A stretch of DNA of 64,000 nt from Nymphaea colorata. Taxonomy: Eukaryota > Streptophyta > Magnoliopsida > Nymphaeales > Nymphaeaceae. The translations under genes and the position numbers were made by a program. Shown here piece by piece: positions 35,955 through 46,326 of this stretch. The DNA is taken from positions 11,002,417 to 11,066,416 of the forward strand of contig NC_045149.1 of NCBI RefSeq assembly GCF_008831285.2, written 5' to 3'. The notes under the pieces are model-generated. The model saw nothing but the letters and a program-made list of their open reading frames with translations, did no database searches and was not told the DNA's origin. Each line of letters begins with the position of its first letter. Position 1 is the first letter of the stretch.

Positions 35955-37240
35955 ATGGATCCTTCCAAAGAAAAGGCGATCATTGAAATGTCACCGCCAA
36001 TAAATCTTAAGGAGCTACGCAGCTTGCAAGGCAGAATTCAGTCAATCAGAAGGTTTATATCTAATCTTGCCATGAGATGTGAACCCTTCAACTATTTACT
36101 GCGAAAAGGAGTCAAGTTTGAATGGGGACATGAATGTCAAGCCTCATTCGAAAAGATCAAGAAGTATCTTCTTTGCCCACCAATTTTAAAACTCTCAATT
36201 CTGGAGAAACCTCTACTTCTTTACATCATAGTTAACAATTCAGCCTGTGGTGGATTTTTGGCTCAATATGAAGAAGGATGTCGAATAGAACATGCTATCT
36301 ATTACATCAACAAGACATTTGTGCAATATGAAAAGAGTTATTCCCACATGGAAAAAACTTGCTTAGCCTTGGTATGGATGTGTTACAAATTGAGGCACTA
36401 TCTATTGTCTTGCGAGATTAAAATTTTATCCAAACTCAATCCACTTAAATATATCCCTGAGCAGCCATTTCTAAAAGGAAGGATAGCAAAGTGGCAGGTT
36501 TTATTGATGCAATATGATTTGAAATATGTGTCACAAAAATCAATCAAGGGGCAAGCCATCGCAGATCAATCGGTAGATTTTCCTCTATCTGAAGAAATGA
36601 AAAAAGATGATGATTTTTCAGATGAGCAAATCCTAACGACTGAACCAGAGCCAATGTGGGAAATGCGTTTCGATGGATATAAAAGCACAGCTGGGGCAGG
36701 CATTGGGATACTTTTCATTACACCAGAAAAGGAAATGATTCCTTACTCCCTCAAATTGAATTTCCTCTGTACACATAATATGACAAAATACGAGGCCTTA
36801 ATTCAAGGAATCAAAATGCTTCTCAAATTTAAAGTGCAAAGAGTTCGCATTTTTGCAAATTCTCTCTAAGTTGTCAGTCAAGTCAATGGGGATTGGCAAG
36901 TTAACTTCCCTCTTAAAACAATTTGAGGAGTATCAGCTCTTGCATGTCAAAAGAGAATTTAACCCAATTGCAGAAGGTTTGGCTAGTTTAGGCTCTACCA
37001 TCAGCTTCAAACCTGAAGAATTCATCAGATCTTTTGAAGTCAGAAGACTCGAACAACCATCCTTTGTCATACCAGAATATGTGTTACAAGCAGAAAGCAG
37101 AGAAACACCATGGTATCAAAACATCAAAAATTTTCTTCAAACGGGAACACTTCCACCTGAAACGTTCCGAAAAGAGCAAAGAGCTCTGAGACACATGTCT
37201 TCAAGATATTTCATTTTAGATGACGTCCGACACAGAAGAT
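35955..37240 (+). pseudogene. Tat element dual RNase H region remnant
   Basis: The open frame 35955-36869 continues RT with the thumb/connection (IQSIRRFISNLAMRCEPFNY) and the first RNase H (GGFLAQYEEGCRIEHAIYYI, YSHMEKTCLALVW). A second, archaeal-type RNase H follows: WEMRFDGYKSTAGAGIGILF (about 36657-36716) and KYEALIQGIKMLL. This extra domain is a signature of the Tat lineage. Its third catalytic position reads ANSL instead of the usual GDS-type motif, and a TAA stop at 36867-36869 follows. The frame then shifts and continues to the integrase linker (36853-37242), including LLHVKREFNPIAEGLAS. Non-functional. Confidence 0.88.
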
Positions 37241-37245
37241 GATTC

Positions 37246-38222
37246 AACATAGAATATGCTAGATGTCTCAATACAAATGAGACATTAGAACTCATTCAAG
37301 AAGCCCATGAAGGAATTTGGGGAGGACATGCAGGGTATCAGACCCTCGTCAAACAGATAGTTAGAGCACGGTACTATTGGCCCACAATGCAAAGAGACTG
37401 TCACCAATTTGTCAAGAAATGCATCAAATGTCAGTTGCATGCACCATCTTTTGATGCTCCAGCAACATACCTTCATTCGGTCAGCTCACCCTGGCCATTC
37501 TCTACGTGGGCCTTCCACGTGGTCGGTCCAATTAATCCACCTGCCTCAAATGGACATAGGTATTTTCTTACGGCTATAGATTATTTCACCAAATGGGTCG
37601 AACCAATCACCTTAAAAATAGTTGAACGACGACAATGGTACTCATTTTAAAAATGAGAAAGTGCCCCAATCTCTGTCACAGACACAAAATACAACATTAC
37701 TTTTCTGCCCCGTATTACCCTCAAGGTAATGGTCAGGCAGAAGCAACCAACAAGATTTTGATTTGTGTCTTAGAAAGGACTGTTGAAACAGGCTAAGATT
37801 GGCATGAGAAAATGCACAATGCACTTTGGGCATATAGAACCACAATTCAAATGCCCCCCAATGCTAAACCGATAGAATTAATATATGGAATGGAAATTGT
37901 CCTTCCATTACATGTCCAAACACCAGCAATGAAATTTGCTGCTCTTATTGAACTCCCAATTAGCAAGTATAAAAAAAAGAGACTTGCTCAATTAGACCTC
38001 TTAGACAAGAAAAGGCTACAAGCGGCAGAGCATGCTGAAGTCTATCGCAAGAGAGTTGCCCGACATTATGCCAAATCGGTCATTGAAAGAAAATTCCAAG
38101 TAAATGATTTTGTACTAAGCTCTACAGTTCCATTGAGAGTAGACCCAAAGGAAAATGGGCACCGAACTGGGAAGGACCATATGTCGTCAAAGAGGATCTA
38201 CCTCACAATTCTTATCGGCTGA
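37246..38222 (+). pseudogene. Tat element integrase remnant with internal deletion
   Basis: Inserts element DNA into the genome. The HHCC zinc-binding part reads AHEGIWGGHAGYQTLV, ARYYWPTMQRDCHQF and KKCIKCQLH (about 37300-37440). The catalytic core starts at SPWPFSTWAFHVVGPINPP (first Asp of the family replaced by Val), then ITAIDYFTKWVE-like sequence near 37565-37600. The segment between the first and second catalytic Asp is shortened: after IVE the sequence jumps to NDNGTHFKN (about 37628-37655, frameshifted), missing roughly 30-50 residues. The third part has YYPQGNGQAEATNKI with the Glu, a stop at 37794-37796, and the C-terminal part NALWAYRTTIQMPPNAKP (about 37817-37870). Clearly inactive. 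Confidence 0.9.
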
Positions 38223-39334
38223 TTGACACTGATGGGGTCGAAATCCGTGATCCAATTAATGCTTTACATCTCAAGAAATTCTACACTAGAATTTGTAAAT
38301 CAAAAATTTCAAAACAATTATGTTTTGATAAGCACATTCTTACCGATTTTCAAATCAACTAAGGGGCATAGTATCCCTTAGAGAAAGTTTAAAAAATGCA
38401 TCAAAATTATCAAAATTTTCAAACTTAGCCCATGTCTTGAGAACAACTGCAAGGGCATTGGCTCAAAATATGCAAGAAATTCCCAATGAAATTGAGGGAA
38501 TAGGAATTAATGTTGGTTCCCACAATTGGCACTTGTAAAGGTCTAGCATGAGACGCCATAAGAAAAGCCCTTGTCACCTAAAAGACATTGGCAAGATGCA
38601 AGAAAAAGCTATCAAGCAAGATGAGTTGAGCGATGAGCTCGGGGTGAGTGTAGTTGTTCCTCTAGTTCAAAGCTCTGCAGGCGCGGGTGGGCATATGACT
38701 TATGCTTACGCTGTGAAGCTAAAAAGTAATCCATGAACATTTTGCTTATATTAAGTCTCCTAAAGCCTTCTGAATTCGAGTAAGTAAGTCCGAGGAGTGT
38801 TTTACACTTGGTACCCAAAGGCCAACTGGTCTGGGAGTTATCGGCCCAAAGCTCGCTACAAGGGTTCAGAAGAAAAGCCCGATAGACTTGATATTGCATA
38901 AAACAAACTACACAAAACCACCAAAGCAGTGGAACTCCGTAGTAGCTTTTGGGGTGATGAGGAATTTCCCCCAAGGTTGAAGGGTAGCTCAAAAAGAAAA
39001 TCAAAATTCAAAAGTTCAAGCTAATAAGTGAAAAACTAAGTAAAAAGGAGAGAAAAAGCACTTGCCGATGGTCTAGAAGGCGTCAAGGGCTAAGTTCTCC
39101 AAGCATCAAATGCAAAAACTTTCACAATTGCAAGATTTTTCAACCAACATTAATTCCTACACAAAGTCTCCAGTGAGATGGAGGAAAATCTTCTTATTTC
39201 AGGTCTATGCCTAGCATTTCCCCTCGAGTGAGGATGGTTCAACATCATTTGAAAAATGGATTTTTCAATTTTAATTTGCAAAAATTTGGTGCGTAAATCT
39301 TTGCTATTAAGCAAATCCTTCAACTCGCTACAGC
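38223..39334 (+). other. Tat element 3' non-coding region
   Basis: About 1.1 kb between integrase and PPT. No domain recognised on either strand. The minus-strand open frame 38612-39004 resembles nothing known. Long 3' non-coding regions are common in Tat elements. Confidence 0.6.
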
Positions 39335-39347
39335 AAAGAGGGGCATC
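39335..39347 (+). other. Polypurine tract of the Tat element
   Basis: AAAGAGGGGCATC immediately upstream of the 3' LTR TG. It is almost identical to the PPT of the LARD-like element at 4897-4912. Confidence 0.85.
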
Positions 39348-42300
39348 TGTTAACACCCCAAATTTTTTCACATTGGAAATAAAGCGATATCAAAATTTTA
39401 CAAAAGAATTGTGAAAAATTACAATTTCAAAGCTAATTTTGAATCTAAAGAACAATTTAGATTCAATTTAACCCAAGACACAAATCCCAATGCAGGATTA
39501 CAAGTCCAAACTATTTGCAAATGTTATTTGACATCCAAATTGAATTGTAAATGTCATTTGACATCCAAATTCAATTGCAAATGTCATTTGAGATCCAAAT
39601 TCAATTGCAAATGTCATTTGACATCCAAATCTAATTGCAAATGTCAATTGAAATCCAAATTCAATTGCAAAATTCAAATTTTGACTCAAATCCAAGAAGT
39701 TGATCTAATTCGGTCTAGAATGCTATGTGGGAGCCACGTGTGGGCCCCACCTAGCCCGTGTGGTCAAGAGCCCCCCATGCGTCAGCCCCGCCCCCATTTA
39801 AAAAAAATAAAATAATATATTAAAGGAAGAAAAGTCGTTTTCAAGGAGAAATGAATGAGCAACCTAGGAAAAGAAAAACATTTATGTCTCCCTCTCTTCT
39901 TTAACTAGGTCATCTTTAAAAAGGAGTCAATTTCCAGAACGCAATAACTAGGCTGGTCAAACTCACCTAACCTACTTAATTCAAGTAGATCTGATCCGGG
40001 TGCACCAAAATGTGGTGCCAATTCCAGCTAGGTTTGGTCAACTTGGGATCAACACAGTCAAATGGATAGGTCTATGCCGCGACCCAATCAGTGGACGAAA
40101 ATAGACTTTGACCGAATCGAACCCACTTTGACTAGACTCTGTCGAAGTATAATTCAGCTCAATTAAGAGCTTTCTTAGTTCAAATTTATCAAATTACCTC
40201 AAACAAAGTCAAACTACTCGCAAATGAACTTTGACTTTGGTCAATGGGTTGAAATGGACCAATCTGAACAATTTTGCCATTTTATAGTCAAATTGAGATT
40301 ATAGAGTCTAAATTGGTTTATGAAAGACACATATACATTTAGATTTGTCAAACATATAAATCAAATACCAAATCAAAATTCAATATTTCAAACCAATGTT
40401 TGATTCAGTTAAAATCCATCTTTAATTAAGTTATGGACGAAAATACCCCTTTTGAACCAAATTTGATAGAATTTTAGAATTTTATTCAAATTTAAATTGA
40501 ATTATAATAATTCAATGACATTTGGAGCTTAGTAACTAAGTTTTAACCTAACAAACTCGATTTCAAATAAAGAAAAAATAAATAGCACAAAATAAGGAAA
40601 AACCCTATGCAAGGGCATTTTGGTTGAAAATTTTGGTCAAGGTTGGTCAACTAGGTCTGAACCAATGTTGACTAAACCTATCCCAGCCCACCTAGCTCGT
40701 GTAAATGGGCTAAGATTTGTCAAATTAGAGCCATTAAACTCTCTTTAACTCATTTTACGAGTCTCCAAGGTCTTAAGCAAGTTCCCAAGGTGAGTTAAGG
40801 AGGTGGTTGAACCCACCTCCTCCTCTATATAAGCCTCCTCTTGGCTACCAGGGGGGAGGGGACGAAAATTTCAAGCACTTCACCAAGTTCTAGCAGCCAA
40901 GGAGCTAGGAGGGAGAAGCCAAGGAGGAGAAAGAAGATTCGTCCAAGCCTTCTTTCCCCTTCTCTCTCATTTTCTTCTTCATTCCCTCTATTCGAATTTC
41001 CTAAGTGAGGGTGCTTAAGTGAACCCTTACTTAGAATTTTCGTGGAGAGAAGCTGCCTTCTTTTCCACTCAAAATTCTAGCAAGCTATTCTTTTTCTAGC
41101 TTTGCTAAGCTCGAATCCAAGCTTGGATGCTTGCTTAGGATTGCTCGATTTAGAAAACAAGCGAAGGCGAAGATGAAGTATCAAACCGACCGCAAGGTAG
41201 GTGATTTTAATCAATTTCTCATCTATTTAGTCTTCTTGTTGATTCATTTTAATTTTAGCAATTCGGGGGAGGGGTTTATTTTAATTTATTTTATAGCTGA
41301 GAATGATGTCTAACTAGGGAGAACCTACGATCAAATGTACATGTTAATACATAATGCATGCATGTGTCAGTTTTTCTAAAAGACTAACCCATGTATCAAA
41401 TTTTGAAAAGGGCCCCAAGGCCACGCACATTTCAAAACAACAAGCTTAAAACTATTTTGAACTCCTCACCATGAGAGAATCCCATGGTGAGAAAGAGTGA
41501 TTTTGCTGCAACATATGTGATGAAAACACCTATTAGGGATGGATACATTCTTATGAATGTGATCCACTCTTGCATGACAATATTATGGATGAATTAGCTT
41601 GAGTATTGTTGTTTTCCTTCTCATTTGAAGTGGTTCGGATTCTTGTCTTTCAATTTAATTGATCAAGGGTGGTAGAGGAGACCAGAAATAAGTTTTCAAT
41701 CTTCCTACGTAAAAGAACCCAGCCATGAATCATCATGATTCGTGAGTCATGCAGTTGCTTGATTAAATTCCATTTTGAAGAGTAAGATACGTATATTTAT
41801 ATATTGTTATATATATACACGTGCAATCTCTTCTTAAAATTTATTTTCCTCTTTTAAAATCAGGTTGGAATACGTTTCCAAACTGGTTTTTAAGAAGGGG
41901 ATCATTTTGTTGATTTTCATAGTGCAAGGCTATGAAATCATTTTCATTTCATTTTTATTTAATTTCAGCAATCCATGCGTAAAATGTATGCAAGTTGCTG
42001 GAATGAGACCATGCTTTATGGGAATTAGCTTAAGAATATCAAATTTTATATATTTACAAAGCCAATTTTCAGTCATAAAGTGGTTATATTTTGAAGGACA
42101 ATAAAAAGGTTCTACTCCTACCTAATCGGCTCTTTAAATCCTTTTAGAAATTTCTGATTTCCTCCACCAATTTTCAGACTTACATGTGATTGATTGAGTC
42201 TCAAAAACAATGTAAAATAACATTTCAAAAACCATAGTCTTTGTACCCCTTAAAGAACAAGATCAAAAGTGTTTTCATAGTCCAAGAAATGAATGGATCT

Positions 42301-43428
42301 TCTAGGACAAGAATATGAAATTTTGTTTGATTTAGGGAAAAAAGAAAGATTCTTACAACTCCATGATATGAATGCGAACATGTGGCACATGATTTTGCCA
42401 AATTGATTCTTAGTTCATATGGAGTAAAACTGAATTTTATCATTTCCCTAAGAGTCGAACACTCTTAGAATCAATATTTTAATTTTTATCGATTTAAATC
42501 AGAATAAAATCTGATTTTATGATAATTTTGAGGAAAAATGATGATATCCACATTTCCTCCACATTTTAAAGCTTGATTTCATCCTCATTTGCCTAATTCT
42601 TAATTGTTTTGAGTTTGTCATCCATGACTCAAGCTTATAGACTACATCTCTAATTCATGTGCTTTATCATATAATAAGCACATTTAGAGAAAGTCTTACA
42701 TTTAATAAAAATCAATCTTCATGCATAGATTGTATGACGTGTGATTGCAATGAATGAATCACAAGAAGTTAAGTTATTCAACTTTGAGTTGCGAAAAGTG
42801 ACCAAGTTATACAACAAGAACTTGTAAACTTCACTTAATTTCAAAAGAAAACACAAGCAATGCATTCACAATCTTGGCCAAACTATGTTTAGAAAACAAT
42901 ATGTTTTCTAACAATTTGGAACCTATGCTCTATCAAAAGAAGAACTCAAAATCAGTTTTGTTTGCTAAGGAAACTTAGCTATTTTGCCAAAAGTTGATCA
43001 TCATTTCAACTCATCATATTGAGTTCATAACAAAGAACTCAATCTCAAGTCTTCAAAATCCTCAAAAATGTGGATTTCAAATCAAATGACATCAAGACAA
43101 AGGTTTTTAAATTAACTTGACAACTCTTCAATCTTCAAATCCGTTTTCAAAACAAGTTCAAGTCACTTATTCAAATAGATTTTTGGTTCTTGAATCCAAA
43201 ATCTCAATGCACAAGCTTATAGGATTTGCATCAATAACTCGTACATGATACAAGTATTCCTTAGTCCTTGGTCCAATTACCCCTGTTAAAGGTGGTAGGA
43301 ATGGTTGGACCTCGTACCGACGAGCGGATCCCTTTCTCTTGAAATTTTTTCTTTAAAACCATAATTTTAAAAGAATTTTGTTGATTCGCATTTTGACCCC
43401 CTTTGAGGCAAGGGTGGGGGTGCGAACA
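39348..43428 (+). repeat. 3' LTR of the Tat element (4,081 bp)
   Basis: Starts TGTTAACACCCC, ends GGTGCGAACA, then TSD GGGTC. Contains five 30-bp minisatellite units (two in the 5' LTR) and an extra block of about 155 bp at 41034-41189. It lacks about 90 bp present near 30945-31055 of the 5' LTR. Confidence 0.95.
39517..39666 (+). repeat. 30-bp minisatellite, 5 units, in the Tat 3' LTR
   Basis: Unit GCAAATGTCATTTGACATCC then AAATTCAATT, repeated five times exactly in register. The 5' LTR has two units at 27939-27998. Each unit contains the small palindrome ATGTCATTTGACAT. The open frame reading CHLTSKFNCK repeats across it is an artefact. Confidence 0.95.
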
Positions 43429-43433
43429 GGGTC

Positions 43434-43548
43434 ATTGGAGCATTCTTTTTCACAAAGAGTGACCAGCGTTTCTCACCCCTTATCAATGAGATACAATCAG
43501 AAATTGCAGCAAAGAAGGAGAAGAAGAAGAAGAAGAAGAAGGTGAAAG
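43434..43548 (+). pseudogene. Candidate host exon split from its 5' side by the Tat insertion
   Basis: With the Tat element and one TSD removed, ...TGTTTGCAAG|GGGTCATTGG forms a plausible 3' splice site. The frame VIGAFFFTKSDQRFSPLINE then IQSEIAAKKEKKKKK runs open to AAAG|GTATGT, a strong donor. Family not recognised. The C-terminal Lys run is an AAG repeat, so its length may be unstable. It could be a true exon of a host gene or a captured fragment. On the left side of the insertion, sequence 27680-27769 has another frame ([20 protein letters not shown]) whose relation is unclear. Confidence 0.4.
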
Positions 43549-43599
43549 GTATGTGCCCCACGGGGGGGGGGGGGGGGGTTGTGGGGAGTTGACAATTTC

Positions 43600-44589
43600 C
43601 CATACTGTTTGTTCACAGTAGAAGGCTTGTAAAATCACTTGAATGGTGTGGTGATAGATATTGTACAAGGGCTAGGGTGAGTCCTCATGTGGCCAAAATG
43701 AGTGTGCTGTCCATGTTGCTTAAAGAAGCAGCATGGCCCTGAATAAGGGAAATTAAGTGGAGGTTGAGGATTTTATTCAAAAGCTAGTGCTGGAGAAAAA
43801 TGGGCAGGTTTGTATGCATGCTCACAATTGCTTCTTTCTTTTATTTTTGTTAGAAAAGAGATTTAGAACCGTCAATGATCCACTGTTTTTTAAGTTTTTT
43901 TTGGAGATTACTGACAGCCAATTTAATACAGCACTTCTGCAGAAGCTGGAAAAGATGGATGTTATAAACCTGTCATTCAGGAAAAAAAATTATTGCTTCA
44001 TCATCATCCTTTTATCTATCTTTGTTTTAACTGTGAAGTGTTATATTCATAAACAATGAAAAGGAAGGGCCTCAGCCAACAAAAGCATATGCATAAGCAA
44101 CTCAAAAATTCTACGAGGAGTTTTATGAGAAGAATATCAAGGAACAGCTTCAAAAGAGAATTCCCTAATTTTCTTATCTTAACGTTGAGTTGATAAAAGA
44201 AAGTATTCAGGGAAAATTGTCTGATTTTCAGAACCATAGAAAACTGTGATGAGATGGCTAAAACTGTATGTCTTGATAATTTCATTGGTTTTCATTAATC
44301 TCAACCTATAAACTTATGGTGTGGAATTATATTAAAACTTCATAACAGTTTAACCAGAGAGTACACCTAGTTTCGTATTGGCAAATGTTGCAACATTGAA
44401 TAAATATCGTCAGTAGTTTAACCTGGTAAGTTTTTCAGTAATCTGTCCTCAGACCGTTGCCCTGCAAGACCTCCAAATGATGTGTGGGGATGACATGCAA
44501 CAACATCAGATGCAGGTAATTAGTTTTTAGAGTCTCTTATAATTGTATAAGGAAGGTGCACCCATTTGGGAAGCAATAGCTGATTTTTT
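43600..44589 (+). other. Possible exon fragments, unidentified, and intron-like sequence
   Basis: Short protein-like pieces on the plus strand: VEVEDFIQKLVLEKNGQ ending at a GT (43757-43809), EITDSQFNTALLQKLEKMDV (about 43906-43965) and FYEEFYEKNIKEQLQKRI (about 44110-44163). Stops separate them, and I recognise no family. They may belong to the same gene as the 43434 exon. Confidence 0.3.
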
Positions 44590-44865
44590 TGGAAAAAAAA
44601 ATTAAATATTTAGTAATTGCGTTACTAATTCTAATATGTAACACATTTAATTTTGTTACTAATTACAATTTGTAACTCAGCTACTGCGTTAGAATTTATT
44701 ATAAAAAATCATTACTTAAAATAAATGCTAACACATGACATTTTTGTAAGAAAACCCTTTTGTAACGAGGCCTTTAGTAACAAAATTGGAAAACCATTGG
44801 CTACATTAGAAAAGACAATTACTAATGCAAATTTTGCATTACTAAATGTGCATATCCTTGTAGTG
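44590..44865 (+). mobile_element. CACTA-type right terminus with subterminal repeats
   Basis: Ends ATATCCTTGTAGTG at 44865; reverse-complemented this is CACTACAAGGATATGCAC, the canonical CACTA terminal repeat. Inward lie many copies of TTACTAAT/ATTAGTAA/AGTAAC words in both orientations (for example 44606-44640, 44775-44835), typical of CACTA subterminal binding sites. No opposite terminus was found nearby, so either the left end is remote (perhaps beyond the CACTA proteins at 21-25 kb) or lost. Confidence 0.65.
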
Positions 44866-44884
44866 CCATTAACATTCTTGAATA

Positions 44885-45090
44885 TACTGAGTTGTGATAT
44901 GAGGAATAATAACATCTTGAGCACTGTAGAACATTTGGCTTATTGTCGTGAGGAATGAATAATACATGCAGACATTAAATAAGGAAATATACTTCTTGAA
45001 GAACTTCATGGTGAAAAATTGCATTTTTTGATATTGCAAGATTCTTCCCAAAAGACACAACTCATGTTGCAACAGCTATTGATGGAAAAC
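44885..45090 (+). pseudogene. Receptor-like protein kinase catalytic-loop fragment
   Basis: Reads HLAYCREE, stop, IIHADIK, stop, GNILLEELHGE, then after a frameshift IARFFPKDTTHVATAIDGKL. This matches the subdomain VIb-VIII region of plant receptor-like kinases (LAYLHEE...IIHRDIK..NILLD...IADFGLARFFP.D.THVSTAIAGTL). The catalytic Asp is kept in HADIK (Arg before it is Ala), but the DFG motif is degraded. About 65 residues only, starting shortly after the CACTA terminus; the rest of the kinase is not seen. Which subfamily (for example DUF26 type) cannot be settled. Confidence 0.75.
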
Positions 45091-45179
45091 TGTAAGCTCT
45101 CAGGCGTTAGGAGGTCAACAGTGTGGGCAAAAGGAGAGATTTACCATGGAAGGATCAGGTAGCAGCTGACCACAAGCTT

Positions 45180-46326
45180 CCAGAGCTAGCTTCCCCATCT
45201 GTTAACAGGAAATATATAAAGAATTGAAAAATTATGCAGCTGTTACTACTGTCAAGTTTCTCTTTAATATATGACAATACTTCATATTACCAATTGGTTC
45301 TTATATGGAGTTCCTTCTGTTTCTTTTTTCTTGCTATGAGAATAAATAGTAGAGGGTACTGCTGAAGTGTTGGTGTTGTTGGTGAAACAGTTGCAGAATT
45401 TTCGCATGGGTGGTTCTGGCCGTCTTCTGTTCCAGGGAGCCTGTTGAGGTGCTGGAGGCAGCTGCTTGCCTGGGCTACAGAAGGCACATTAGTTATTTTT
45501 CAAATTTTATTGGGTTCATCTATTGAAAGATGAAGCAAACAATATTTTGGTGATAATAAAAATTATTTTTTTTTTGGGAATTAGTTGTTTCTCTCCCTAG
45601 GTCTTCTCCATGTGTATATATATACATACATATATATACATATATATATATACACACATATATATATATGTATGTATATACATAGACATTTGAGGAATAT
45701 TGGTTGCTAGAGGCTTAAAACCTTACCCAAAAGTTTAGTCATGGTAGCACTATCATTAACGGTTTGAAGTATTTGGAGGAATGGTTCGAAACTGTTGCTG
45801 CAAGCTTTTACCAATGGTCCTGGGTGCCAGTGCTAAAAAGGCACTCTCTTGCAGTTAGTGTGTTCGTGTGAGAGAGAGAGAGAATGAGAGAGGGAGACAG
45901 AGAGAGCATAAGAGAGGGACATAGATGACTTTCAGTGGTCAATATATGGATTGATTGCTTTCACCATAGACGATGCCTCTATCAACTGGCAATTCACTCT
46001 GCTACCACAACTCTTGGGCAGCAACATGATGTGTATGTGATCCCAAGAGATGCCTCTCCATCTATAAGATTCCATATCACATGCACTGGATGAGTAATTT
46101 TTCTTTTGTTATGGATGATTTTCATATTTAGTTCTTGTCCAAATCTTTTCCTTCAAGTGGCAGTCAACTCCACTCAGATTTATAAAATCCATGTAAATGG
46201 ATTTTTGTTTCTTTTACTCTTTGGTTGACAGTTGATATTTGCCATAGTTTTTGTTTCTTCGAATTGAAGTTGAAACATTCAAGAAGGAGAAGTGATTCCT
46301 TAATTGGTCATGTTTAAAGGTAGATA
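45180..46326. other. No recognisable gene; microsatellites
   Basis: No coding similarity seen. Contains an AT/GT microsatellite (ATATAT/ACATAT mix, about 45617-45680) and a GA-rich stretch (about 45870-45910). Confidence 0.45.

Larger units (their letters stand above)
27770..43428 (+). mobile_element. Ty3/gypsy retrotransposon, Tat lineage, 15.7 kb
   Basis: Both LTRs, PBS, gag, protease, RT, RNase H, a second (archaeal-type) RNase H, integrase and PPT are in order. The perfect 5-bp target duplication GGGTC lies at 27765-27769 and 43429-43433. LTRs start TGTTAACACCCC and end GGGGTGCGAACA, near-perfect inverted ends. The extra RNase H after the normal one, a CCHC-like gag motif CKFHRTLGHDTEDC and the protease ILNICP...RPWIH context are hallmarks of the Tat/Ogre group. 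The LTRs (3.9 and 4.1 kb) are very long. All pol blocks carry stops or frameshifts, so the copy is dead. It interrupts a zone of host-like exon fragments. Confidence 0.95.

Noticed and set aside
39411-39815. 134-codon open frame with repeated CHLTSKFNCK-type units
   Set aside because: It is the translation of the 30-bp minisatellite in the Tat 3' LTR; the unit number differs in the other LTR, and 30 bp is divisible by three, which keeps the frame open by chance.
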